NCBI GenBank assembly: GCA_014377905.1
Contig: JACMOQ010000356.1
Location: forward strand, 1 to 6,660
Direction: 5' to 3'
DNA length: 6,660 nucleotides
From: Acetobacteraceae bacterium
Lineage (GTDB): Bacteria; Pseudomonadota; Alphaproteobacteria; Acetobacterales; Acetobacteraceae
Shown here piece after piece: positions 1-5,727 of this stretch. The position numbers were made by a program, and so were the translations under genes. The notes under the pieces were generated by a model that did not search any database, was not told the origin of the DNA, and saw nothing but the letters and a program-made list of their open reading frames with translations. Each line of letters begins with the position of its first letter. Positions within the stretch are counted from its first letter, which is position 1.

Positions 1-130
1 GTTTCTAGTGACTACGCCGTCTGCGCCCGCTGCCAATACCCGCACCAGTCCACCGAAGGTCGCGCTGCCATCGTCAGCCCAACCAGGCGGCTAATCTGGC
101 ACTCGCGGAAACAAGCTGACAAAGCACGAC
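1..130. other. Left-edge stretch with no recognisable gene
   Basis: Several short frames are open here but none is convincing. On the plus strand, one frame is open from base 1 to a stop near 188 and contains a Cys-Ala-Arg-Cys motif. Another is open from the edge to a stop at 92-94 with a Pro/Ser/Thr/Ala-rich translation. On the minus strand, one frame is open to the left edge (about 30 codons after a TAG) and reads ADDGSATFGGLVRVLAAG. Third-position GC is only moderate (about 60-75 percent), less than in the small gene that follows. Any of these could be the end of a neighbouring gene, but I could not recognise a family. No tRNA, repeat or terminator was seen. Confidence 0.4.
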
Positions 131-145
131 GTTCTTTTTTTGTTC
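131..145 (+). promoter_or_regulatory. LexA (SOS) box, GTTC-N7-GTTC
   Basis: The sequence GTTCTTTTTTTGTTC is an exact match to the direct-repeat LexA operator of Alphaproteobacteria (GTTC-N7-GTTC, read GAAC-N7-GAAC on the other strand). Its spacer is entirely T, in keeping with the AT-rich spacers of known sites. The box ends 22 bp before the ATG at 168. A possible -10 hexamer TATGCT lies at 154-159 with no clear -35, and it would place the transcript start at or just before the ATG, giving a leaderless or nearly leaderless mRNA. LexA bound here would cover the -35 side of that promoter. The motif match is direct; control of the gene at 168 is inferred from position. Confidence 0.7.
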
Positions 146-167
146 CGGCCCGCTATGCTGGCCCCGC

Positions 168-434
168 ATGTCCGACCTCACCATCCTGATCCTCGCCGCC
201 CCACTATCCGCCCTGGCCGATCACTGGCTCGGCGTGCAGTGCTGCGCCTATGTCTTTATCCCAATCCGGACGCTGGTGCAGGACGGCCACACAGTCGGCG
301 CCGTGGTGATCCGGTTGCGGTGCAGGCGATGCGGTCCCGGGCCGAAGTCGGTGGTGATGCAGCAGCATGGTGCCGCCGGTGCCAGCGGGACCGCGAGCGA
401 TCCGGCTTGGGTGATGTCGTTGGTGCGGCGGTGA
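168..434 (+). CDS. Small cysteine-containing protein, putative zinc ribbon, probable SOS-regulated gene
   Basis: This 88-residue protein has unknown function. The reading frame has strong coding character: about 85 percent of third positions are G or C, unlike the overlapping frames. Cysteines occur as C25-C26 and as a C52-R-R-C55 knuckle in the context IRLRCRRCGPGP, which could form a small zinc site. The general pattern (a Cys pair, then IPIR, then a leucine-rich stretch, then RLRCRRCG) resembles small uncharacterised proteins I associate with Alphaproteobacteria, though I cannot give a family name. The N-terminus is hydrophobic (LTILILAAPLSALA) but is followed directly by charged residues, so a membrane anchor is possible but not clear. 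There is no Shine-Dalgarno sequence before the ATG, which fits leaderless translation from the TATGCT-type promoter. A LexA-type box lies 22 bp upstream, suggesting induction by DNA damage. It is the only likely gene on the plus strand. A longer TTG-started frame from 140 overlaps it but has poorer coding statistics. Confidence 0.6.
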   Translation: MSDLTILILAAPLSALADHWLGVQCCAYVFIPIRTLVQDGHTVGAVVIRLRCRRCGPGPKSVVMQQHGAAGASGTASDPAWVMSLVRR

Positions 435-581
435 GGCCAGCGCTATTTTGGTTTGGCCGGCGCCGGATGTGCGCGACTCCGCAATTCTACGCCGGAAACA
501 CGGACCTAACGCGGACATAAAACCCGCCGTGCCAGAAAATTGATTTCCGACTAATTTTTTTCCCTATTTTTCAAGGGTTTA
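435..581. other. Non-coding spacer between the small plus-strand gene and the tRNA
   Basis: This stretch holds no credible gene. It starts GC-rich, with a 10-bp palindrome CCGGCGCCGG at 457-466, and becomes AT-rich from about 535. In the AT-rich part, AAAATT (536-541) and AATTTT (553-558) can pair, followed by more T residues on the plus strand. CCCT (562-565) can also pair with AGGG (574-577). These may help end transcription converging from the small gene and the tRNA, but neither is a canonical terminator. Confidence 0.4.
536..561 (+). terminator. Weak candidate terminator: AT-only hairpin plus T run
   Basis: AAAATT (536-541) and AATTTT (553-558) form an inverted repeat around an 11-nt loop, and the T run continues to 561. 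On the plus strand it would lie about 100 bp after the small gene; the same hairpin could serve the tRNA from the other side. The stem is only A-T pairs, so it would be unstable. Confidence 0.2.
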
Positions 582-657
582 TGGTGAGCGCGGTGGGACT
601 CGAACCCACGACCACCAGATTAAAAGTCCGGTGCTCTACCAACTGAGCTACGCGCTC
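582..657 (-). tRNA. tRNA-Lys (anticodon TTT)
   Basis: A complete 76-nt cloverleaf lies on the minus strand. The acceptor stem pairs GAGCGCG at the 5' end (651-657) with CGCGCTC near the 3' end. The D-arm region contains TAGCTCAGTTGGTAGAGCA. The anticodon arm has stem CCGGA/TCTGG around loop CTTTTAA, placing TTT at positions 34-36 (complement of 622-624), so it reads AAA and AAG lysine codons. The T arm contains GTGGGTTCGAGTCCCAC, then discriminator A and an encoded CCA. The arms and the invariant T-loop TTCGA are intact, so the gene should be functional. It follows the cyclophilin gene by 91 bp and has a possible promoter of its own at 698-726. Confidence 0.97.
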
Positions 658-697
658 GCCGTGTCGCTGCTTGCCTTAGCAAGTGCCGGCGCGCTGC

Positions 698-726
698 CTT
701 GAACGACAGCGCCCCGGTTGCGTCAA
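698..726 (-). promoter_or_regulatory. Possible promoter for tRNA-Lys
   Basis: On the minus strand, TTGACG (721-726) matches five of six bases of the -35 consensus. A 17-bp spacer separates it from TTCAAG (698-703), which matches only three of six -10 bases. Transcription would start about 30-35 nt before the mature tRNA. Alphaproteobacterial promoters often keep the TTGAC element best. The weak -10 leaves this uncertain, and the tRNA could instead be read through from the upstream genes. Confidence 0.3.
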
Positions 727-748
727 GTCATGGAAAGGCGGGGCAGAC

Positions 749-1309
749 CTACTTTGCGTCGGCGGCGACCTGAACGCGGATAATCTTGTCAGGATTGGTA
801 ACCGTGCCACCGCCGCCGCTGCCGCGTTTGATCTTGTCGATGAACTCCATGCCCGACGTCACCTGGCCCCAGATGGTGTATTGGTTGTCGAGATGCGGGG
901 CGGGCGCGAACATGATGTAGAACTGGCTGTCGGCGCTGTCCGGGCTTGCCGAGCGGGCAGCACCCACTGTGCCGCGCAGGAAGTGGCGGGTCTTGGTGAA
1001 TTCGGCCTTCACATTACCCAGACCGCTGCCACCGGTGCCGGTGCCGGTCGGGTCGCCGCCCTGGGCCATGAAACCTTCGATCACGCGATGGAACACAATG
1101 CCGTCGTAGAACCCCTTGCGGGCCAGCAGCTTCACCCGCGCCACGTGGTTCGGGGCGATATCGGGAAATAGCTGGATCACCACACGACCGTCTTTCAGGT
1201 CCATGTAGAGGGTGTTTTCCAGATCGGGGCCGGCGGCATCAGCAGTGGTCATGGTGGTTCCCAAAATTGTGGTGGCGAGGAGTGCGGTCAAAGCATGGCG
1301 TCGCTGCAT
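749..1309 (-). CDS. ppiA: Exported cyclophilin-type peptidyl-prolyl cis-trans isomerase
   Basis: This is a 186-residue cyclophilin that interconverts cis and trans peptide bonds before proline, probably to help proteins fold in the periplasm. The N-terminus is a signal peptide: MQRRH, a hydrophobic stretch, then a likely cleavage near TADA-AG. The cyclophilin fold follows to the end. The core active-site residues are seen as R75 (in FHRVIEGF), F80, M81, Q83 and F130 (in DSQFYI). The positions equivalent to human CypA Trp121 and His126 are His139 and Tyr144; variation there is common in bacterial members. The preferred ATG has GGAG 8 nt upstream. An in-frame ATG at 1333 (8 residues longer, AAGG 5 nt upstream, 9 bp after coaD) is also possible but would give an unusually long n-region. 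It is the last protein gene of the ssb-gyrA-coaD run. The ppiA symbol rests on family and export signal, not on tested orthology. Confidence 0.93.
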   Translation of the reverse strand: MQRRHALTALLATTILGTTMTTADAAGPDLENTLYMDLKDGRVVIQLFPDIAPNHVARVKLLARKGFYDGIVFHRVIEGFMAQGGDPTGTGTGGSGLGNVKAEFTKTRHFLRGTVGAARSASPDSADSQFYIMFAPAPHLDNQYTIWGQVTSGMEFIDKIKRGSGGGGTVTNPDKIIRVQVAADAK

Positions 1310-1317
1310 TTGAAATG

Positions 1318-1321
1318 CTCC
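1318..1321 (-). promoter_or_regulatory. Ribosome binding site deciding the cyclophilin start
   Basis: GGAG on the minus strand lies 8 nt before the ATG at 1309. It favours that start over the in-frame ATG at 1333, which has a less standard AAGG at 5 nt. Both sites could be used. Confidence 0.5.
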
Positions 1322-1342
1322 GCTGTGGATCATGGGTGCCTT

Positions 1343-1861
1343 CTAGCTGCCCGCGCGCACCTTGGCCATGGTGCGGGCGAATGTCAGCGGTGACACAAAG
1401 GATACGATATCACCCGCCATCAGCGCCACTTCCTTGACGAAGCGCGACGAAATGAACTGGTGATGCTCGCACGCCATCAGAAAAATGGTCTCGATATCGC
1501 GCGCCAGGCGGGAGTTCATACCAGCCATCTGGAATTCGTAGTCAAAATCGGTGACCGCGCGCAGGCCGCGCACAATCATCTTGGCGCCAATCTTTTGGGC
1601 AAAATGGACCAGCAAACCATCGAAGCTGCGCACTTCGATGGTGGTGCCGGTGGCAGCGGCAATGGCGGCACATTCCTCGGTCACCAGCGCCACCCGCTCA
1701 TCAACCGCAAACAGCGGCGCCTTGCCGATATTGATACCAACGCCGACGATCAGCCGGTCCACCAGGCGTGCCCCGCGCGAAATAATGTCGAGATGGCCGT
1801 TATGGATCGGATCAAACGTGCCGGGATACAGCCCGATCCGCTCCGCACGCTGTTCAGGCAT
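1343..1861 (-). CDS. coaD: Phosphopantetheine adenylyltransferase
   Basis: This 172-residue cytoplasmic enzyme of CoA synthesis transfers AMP from ATP to 4'-phosphopantetheine, giving dephospho-CoA and pyrophosphate. The nucleotidyltransferase signature YPGTFDPIHNGH (residues 12-23) includes the HxGH motif H20-N-G-H23. K47 in NIGKAPLF, the R98-G-L-R101 segment followed by AVTDFDYEFQ, and ISSRFVKE (137-144) are all typical of CoaD. The length matches the family. The frame extends upstream to 1915, but the ATG at 1861 is preferred: it has GAGGAA 7 nt upstream, puts the catalytic motif at its usual distance from the N-terminus, and overlaps the gyrA stop by 8 bp, implying translational coupling. 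The cyclophilin gene follows closely, with 33 bp between the coaD stop and its preferred start. Confidence 0.96.
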   Translation of the reverse strand: MPEQRAERIGLYPGTFDPIHNGHLDIISRGARLVDRLIVGVGINIGKAPLFAVDERVALVTEECAAIAAATGTTIEVRSFDGLLVHFAQKIGAKMIVRGLRAVTDFDYEFQMAGMNSRLARDIETIFLMACEHHQFISSRFVKEVALMAGDIVSFVSPLTFARTMAKVRAGS

Positions 1862-4667
1862 CGGCTGGTTCCTCGCCCGGTTCGTCCGGCGTTGTGGCGT
1901 CGTCCGCGGTATCATCTTCCAGCACTGTAAACAGCGCCGTCACCCGTTCGTCCTTATCGAGGCGGAACAGGGTCACGCCCATCGAGGACCGGCCGGTAAT
2001 GCGCACCTGATCGGCCGGCAGACGGATCAGCCGGCCGGCATCGGTCACCAGCATAACCCCATCGCCCGCCCGCACCGTGAAGGTGCCGGCAACCGACGTG
2101 CCGGTCCGCGAGGTCAACGTAATCCCCGCAATGCCAAGCCCGCCGCGCCCGCTGGTGCGGTATTCATAGGCCGAACTGCGCTTGCCGAAACCGCTATTGG
2201 TGACGGTGAGCAGGAATTCCTCGGCAAGTTCCAGATCGGCGATGCGTTCCGGCGACAAGGGCACGTCCTGGGTGCCTTCCTCGTCGGGGTCAACCACGGC
2301 TTCGGCTTCCTCGTCCCCTGCCCGGCGTTTGGCCGAGGCGTGTTTGAGGTAGCTTGCCCGTTCATCATTGCTGGCATCGACATGGTTGAGCACCGACAGG
2401 CTGATGACCTCATCGGGGTTTTTGCCCACCGCGAGCCTGATGCCACGCACGCCGGAACTGTCGCGGCCGGCGAACAGGCGCAGCACGTCGTCGCTGGCCT
2501 GAAAGCGTATGGCGCGGCCTTTGGCAGTGGCCAGCAGCACGTCATCGCCTTCGTGCAAGGTGGCAACCCCGATCAGGCTGTCGCCGTCATCGAGCTTCAT
2601 TGCAATCAGCCCGGCCGCGCGGACATTGCGGAAATCTGACAACCGGTTGCGCCGGACATTGCCGAGGCGGGTGGCGAAAACCAGATGCAGACTATCCCAC
2701 AGGGTTTCGTCATGCGGCAGCGGCAGCACGGTGGTGATGGTGTCCGATCCGAGTTCCGGCAGCAGATTGACCAGCGCGCGGCCCTTCCCGGTCGGCCCGC
2801 CTTCCGGCAGCTTCCAGACCTTCTGGCGGAACGCCTTGCCGCCAGAGGAGAAAAACAGCACCCATTGATGGGTGTGGCCGTTGAAGCTGCGGGTCACGAC
2901 GTCATCCCCGCGCGTCGATGCCGCCGACCGCCCGCGCCCGCCACGATTCTGCTGGCGGAAAGTCTCCAATGGGGTGCGCTTAATGAAGCCGTCGCGGGTG
3001 ATGGTGACCACCATGCGGCCCGGCTCGATCAGGCTTTCATCGTCCTGATCGGCGAGGCTGTCGGAAATTTCTGTCATTCGCGGCGAGGCGATTTCGGCGC
3101 GGACCGCGATCAGCTCGTTCTGCATGACCTCCATGCGGCGCGGCCGACTGCTGAGAATATCCAGCAAATCGGCGATCTTGGCGGCGACTTCTGCCATCTC
3201 GCCGTCAATCCGCTCACGTTCCAGGCCGGTCAGGCGTTGCAGGCGGATATCGAGGATCGCGCGCGCCTGTTCTTCGGTCAGGCGGACGGTGTTGGATTCC
3301 GAGATGATGTTGCGTTCATCTTCGATCAGCGCCAGCAGTGACAGCACCGCGTCGGCTGGCCAGTCACGCCCCATCAGCGCGGCGCGGGCGGAGGCCGCAT
3401 CCGGGCTTGCCCGGATGGTCGCGATCACTTCGTCGATATTGGCGACCGCTATGGCAAGACCGACAAGGGTATGCGCGCGTTCGCGCGCTTTTTTCAGGTC
3501 GAAGCGGCTGCGGCGAAGGATGACCTCCTCGCGGAAGCGGATGAAAATCGACAGCGCATCTTTCAGCCCCATCAACCGCGGCATGCCATTATCCAGCGCC
3601 AGCATGTTCATGCCGAAGCTGGTTTGCAGCTGAGTGAAGCGGTAAAGCTGGTTCAGCACCACATCGCCCGTGGCATCGCGCTTGAGCTCAATTACGATCC
3701 GCATGCCCGACCGATCGGACTCGTCGCGCATTTCAGAAATGCCCTCGATCTGCTTGGCACGCACCAGATCGGCGATTTTCTCGATCAGGGTGGCCTTGTT
3801 CACCTGATAAGGAATTTCCGTTATAATAATGGCTTCGCGGTCTTTGCGAATATTTTCAATCTCGGCGCGGGCGCGAATGATGACGCTGCCACGGCCGGTG
3901 TCCAACCCGCTGCGAATGCCGGACCGGCCGATGATGATGCCGCCGGTGGGGAAATCCGGGCCGGGGACGATGGCGAGCAACTCATCCAGCGTGATCTCGG
4001 GGTTGGCGATGATTGCCAGGGTGGCGTCGATAATCTCGCCCGGATTATGCGGCGGAATATTGGTCGCCATGCCGACCGCGATGCCACCAGCGCCGTTGAT
4101 CAGCAGGTTCGGGAAGCTTGCCGGCAGAACCTTGGGTTCGTGCTCGGACTCATCATAGTTTGGTTGAAAATCAACCGTATCGCGGTCGATATCCTCAATC
4201 AGATGGAACGCCGACCTTGCAAGGCGGGCCTCCGTATAGCGCATCGCCGCTGGCGGATCGCCATCGACTGAGCCAAAATTGCCCTGACCGTCGATCAGCT
4301 TGACCCGCATCGAAAATGACTGCGCCATGCGCACCAGCGCATCGTAGATGCTGGCGTCGCCGTGTGGGTGATATTTGCCCATCACATCACCGACCACGCG
4401 GGCGGCTTTGCGATAGGGTTTGTCGTGGGTGAAGCCCGATTCGTGCATTCCGAACAGAATGCGCCGATGCACCGGCTTCAGCCCGTCGCGCGCATCCGGC
4501 AACGCCCGGCTGACAATGACCGACATGGCATAGTCGAGATAGGACCGCCGCATTTCGTCTTCCAGCACCACCGTTTGCGATGGTGGCGGAGACCCTGGCA
4601 CTCCAGGCATCGGCGCATCGGGCACGCCGCCATTTTCGACGGGCGGTTCTTCGGGCGTATCGCTCAA
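1854..4667 (-). CDS. gyrA: DNA gyrase subunit A
   Basis: GyrA is the DNA-breaking and rejoining subunit of gyrase (A2B2), which introduces negative supercoils using ATP. The 937-residue protein is complete. The catalytic tyrosine is Y144 in AAMRYTEARL (Y122 in E. coli). The quinolone-determining region reads HPHGDASIYD (100-109), with Ala105 at the E. coli Ser83 position and Asp109 at Asp87. The winged-helix, tower and coiled-coil regions run to about residue 530. The C-terminal DNA-wrapping beta-pinwheel follows, with a variant GyrA box Q-N-R-G-G-R-G (573-579; canonical QRRGGKG). A charged insert at about 765-815 and an acidic tail (DDTADDATTPDEPGEEPADA) are further features. The start codon is TTG, because an in-frame TGA lies five codons upstream and the first in-frame ATG is at codon 20 without a ribosome site. 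It lies 57 bp after ssb and overlaps coaD by 8 bp. Confidence 0.98.
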   Translation of the reverse strand: MSDTPEEPPVENGGVPDAPMPGVPGSPPPSQTVVLEDEMRRSYLDYAMSVIVSRALPDARDGLKPVHRRILFGMHESGFTHDKPYRKAARVVGDVMGKYHPHGDASIYDALVRMAQSFSMRVKLIDGQGNFGSVDGDPPAAMRYTEARLARSAFHLIEDIDRDTVDFQPNYDESEHEPKVLPASFPNLLINGAGGIAVGMATNIPPHNPGEIIDATLAIIANPEITLDELLAIVPGPDFPTGGIIIGRSGIRSGLDTGRGSVIIRARAEIENIRKDREAIIITEIPYQVNKATLIEKIADLVRAKQIEGISEMRDESDRSGMRIVIELKRDATGDVVLNQLYRFTQLQTSFGMNMLALDNGMPRLMGLKDALSIFIRFREEVILRRSRFDLKKARERAHTLVGLAIAVANIDEVIATIRASPDAASARAALMGRDWPADAVLSLLALIEDERNIISESNTVRLTEEQARAILDIRLQRLTGLERERIDGEMAEVAAKIADLLDILSSRPRRMEVMQNELIAVRAEIASPRMTEISDSLADQDDESLIEPGRMVVTITRDGFIKRTPLETFRQQNRGGRGRSAASTRGDDVVTRSFNGHTHQWVLFFSSGGKAFRQKVWKLPEGGPTGKGRALVNLLPELGSDTITTVLPLPHDETLWDSLHLVFATRLGNVRRNRLSDFRNVRAAGLIAMKLDDGDSLIGVATLHEGDDVLLATAKGRAIRFQASDDVLRLFAGRDSSGVRGIRLAVGKNPDEVISLSVLNHVDASNDERASYLKHASAKRRAGDEEAEAVVDPDEEGTQDVPLSPERIADLELAEEFLLTVTNSGFGKRSSAYEYRTSGRGGLGIAGITLTSRTGTSVAGTFTVRAGDGVMLVTDAGRLIRLPADQVRITGRSSMGVTLFRLDKDERVTALFTVLEDDTADDATTPDEPGEEPADA
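1869..1874 (-). promoter_or_regulatory. Ribosome binding site of coaD inside the gyrA end
   Basis: GAGGAA on the minus strand lies 7 nt before the coaD ATG at 1861 and within the last gyrA codons. It decides the coaD start and supports translational coupling between the two genes. Confidence 0.7.
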
Positions 4668-4724
4668 CTTGGTCTCGATTCAGGTTTTGTTTGGGTCAGG
4701 CGATGGCATTTCGATCGGCACGGC

Positions 4725-5222
4725 TCAGAAGGGAATGTCGTCATCCAGATCGCCGCCCGGCTTGGGCTGGTCCCATGACGGCGCCGCACTGCCGCGCGCG
4801 GCCGGCGCACGCGCGGCGGGGGCTGCGCGTTCGCGCGGGGCATAGTCGCCACCGCCGCCCTCGCCGGAATTGCGGGTGTCCAACATGGTCAGCTCGCCTT
4901 TGAATCGGCCGATCACGACCTCAGTCGTGTATTTCTCCGCCCCGGCCTGGTCGGTCCATTTGCGGGTCTGCAAAGCCCCTTCGATATAAACCTTCGCGCC
5001 CTTCTTGCAGTATTTTTCAACAACATCGCCAATGCGATCATTGAAAACCACCACCCGATGCCACTCGGTCTTTTCCTTGCGTTCACCGGAGGCGCGGTCG
5101 TTCCAGGTCTCGGACGTCGCAAGATTGAAGCTCACGATTTTGGTGCCATCCTGCATCGACCGAACCTCCGGGTCCTTGCCCAGATTGCCGACCAAAATCA
5201 CCTTGTTGACACTGCCCGCCAT
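4725..5222 (-). CDS. ssb: Single-stranded DNA-binding protein
   Basis: SSB coats single-stranded DNA in replication, recombination and repair, and recruits partner proteins through its C-terminal tip. The 165-residue protein has an N-terminal OB fold of about 112 residues, starting MAGSVNKVILVGNLGKDPEV. Conserved DNA-stacking aromatics are W40, W54, F60 and W89. The linker (about 118-157) is rich in Gly, Ala, Arg and Pro, and the acidic tip ends D160-D-D-I-P-F165. Length and architecture are standard for bacterial SSB. The ATG is preceded by an AGG about 6 nt upstream. A sigma70-type promoter lies just upstream (5253-5281), so ssb probably begins the transcript carrying gyrA, coaD and the cyclophilin gene. 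No LexA-type box is seen at this promoter. Confidence 0.98.
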   Translation of the reverse strand: MAGSVNKVILVGNLGKDPEVRSMQDGTKIVSFNLATSETWNDRASGERKEKTEWHRVVVFNDRIGDVVEKYCKKGAKVYIEGALQTRKWTDQAGAEKYTTEVVIGRFKGELTMLDTRNSGEGGGGDYAPRERAAPAARAPAARGSAAPSWDQPKPGGDLDDDIPF

Positions 5223-5252
5223 GACTACCTGCCCCGTAACACATCATCCAAC

Positions 5253-5281
5253 ATCATACCGTAGTGAGTGCGCGGTGGCCA
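5253..5281 (-). promoter_or_regulatory. Promoter for ssb (and probably gyrA-coaD-ppiA)
   Basis: On the minus strand, TGGCCA (5276-5281; four of six matches to TTGACA) is followed by a 17-bp spacer and TATGAT (5253-5258; five of six matches to TATAAT). The start would fall near 5246, giving a leader of about 24 nt before the ssb ATG with its AGG. No operator-like repeat overlaps it. Confidence 0.55.
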
Positions 5282-5309
5282 GTGCGCGGCTTGGCGATCC
5301 ACCCTGCCC

Positions 5310-5321
5310 GCGAAGCTTCGC
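5310..5321. repeat. 12-bp perfect palindrome upstream of the ssb promoter
   Basis: GCGAAGCTTCGC is fully self-complementary. It lies between the end of the split-barrel gene (stop at 5356) and the ssb promoter. No T run follows on either strand, so it is not a standard terminator. It could be a protein-binding site or chance. Confidence 0.3.
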
Positions 5322-5355
5322 CGCAAGCAGTCGGAGGCGAGGGAAGAATTGCGTC

Positions 5356-5727
5356 TTATTCCGCGCGGATCGCGATCACCACCCGTGGGCGCGGTCTGAA
5401 CCAGGCCATCAGGCCGAGCACCGCTTTCCACGGCCAGTATTTGCGGTCCAGCAGCATCATGCCGCGATCATATTCGGCGCCGGTGACTGGCGCGGCGCGG
5501 GCGGCGATCCAGTCTCCGGATACCGTGCCGCGCATGTTGCAGGGGGCGATCCGCACTGCGACATCTCGGCGAATGCGTTTTGCCTTGCCGCTATCGGCGG
5601 TGCTGTAGACGAAGATCGTTTCGCCATCCTGGGCAAACCAGAGCGGGGTGCGGACGGCGGCGCCGTTCTTGCGGAAGCTTTCGAGGTTGAGGTAGCGCTG
5701 CCCGGCAAAGGCGGAGAAGTTGCTCAT
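5356..5727 (-). CDS. PPOX-class split-barrel oxidoreductase, Rv2061-like (FMN or F420 type)
   Basis: This 123-residue protein resembles the pyridoxamine-5'-phosphate-oxidase-like split-barrel family, in particular the small 'probable F420-dependent' Rv2061-type members. Supporting segments are YLNLESFRKNGAAVRTPLWF (12-31), where a variable basic residue precedes T-P-L/V-W-F. FVYSTADSGKAKRIRRD (39-55) has the S-G-K-x-K-R-I-R pattern lining the flavin phosphate pocket. RIAPCNMRGTVSG (59-71) follows. The substrate and whether the cofactor is FMN, F420 or haem cannot be told from sequence. The ATG at 5727 is chosen because it shares its A with the TGA stop of the ThDP-enzyme gene (TGATG) and has an AGGG about 8 nt upstream; a TTG one codon earlier is less likely. 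The tight coupling suggests related function or at least co-expression with that enzyme. No signal peptide is seen. Confidence 0.85.
   Translation of the reverse strand: MSNFSAFAGQRYLNLESFRKNGAAVRTPLWFAQDGETIFVYSTADSGKAKRIRRDVAVRIAPCNMRGTVSGDWIAARAAPVTGAEYDRGMMLLDRKYWPWKAVLGLMAWFRPRPRVVIAIRAE

Noticed and set aside
140..520. Longer TTG-started plus-strand frame overlapping the small cysteine protein
   Set aside because: It begins inside the LexA box, has an Arg/Pro-rich translation typical of an out-of-frame reading, and its third-position GC is poorer than in the 168-434 frame.
1..581. Duplicate of the tRNA-Lys 3' end marking an integrated element
   Set aside because: No second copy of the T-arm/acceptor sequence was found left of the tRNA within the window.
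670..683. Small inverted repeat CTTGC-CTTA-GCAAG just upstream of the tRNA
   Set aside because: A 5-bp stem with no T run and no known motif; chance is sufficient.
691..712. Hairpin GCGCTG / CAGCGC with 10-nt loop between the cyclophilin gene and tRNA-Lys
   Set aside because: The stem is only 6 bp and no T run follows on the minus strand, so it is not a convincing terminator.
1551..2639. Long plus-strand open frame (about 360 codons) opposite coaD and the gyrA end
   Set aside because: It lies fully antisense to two genes with clear family motifs; such long mirror frames are usual in GC-rich DNA and its translation shows no domain.
2685..4271. Several plus-strand open frames of 170-270 codons across gyrA
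   Set aside because: All are shadows of the gyrA reading frame; the translations are low-complexity and no independent ribosome sites or domains are visible.
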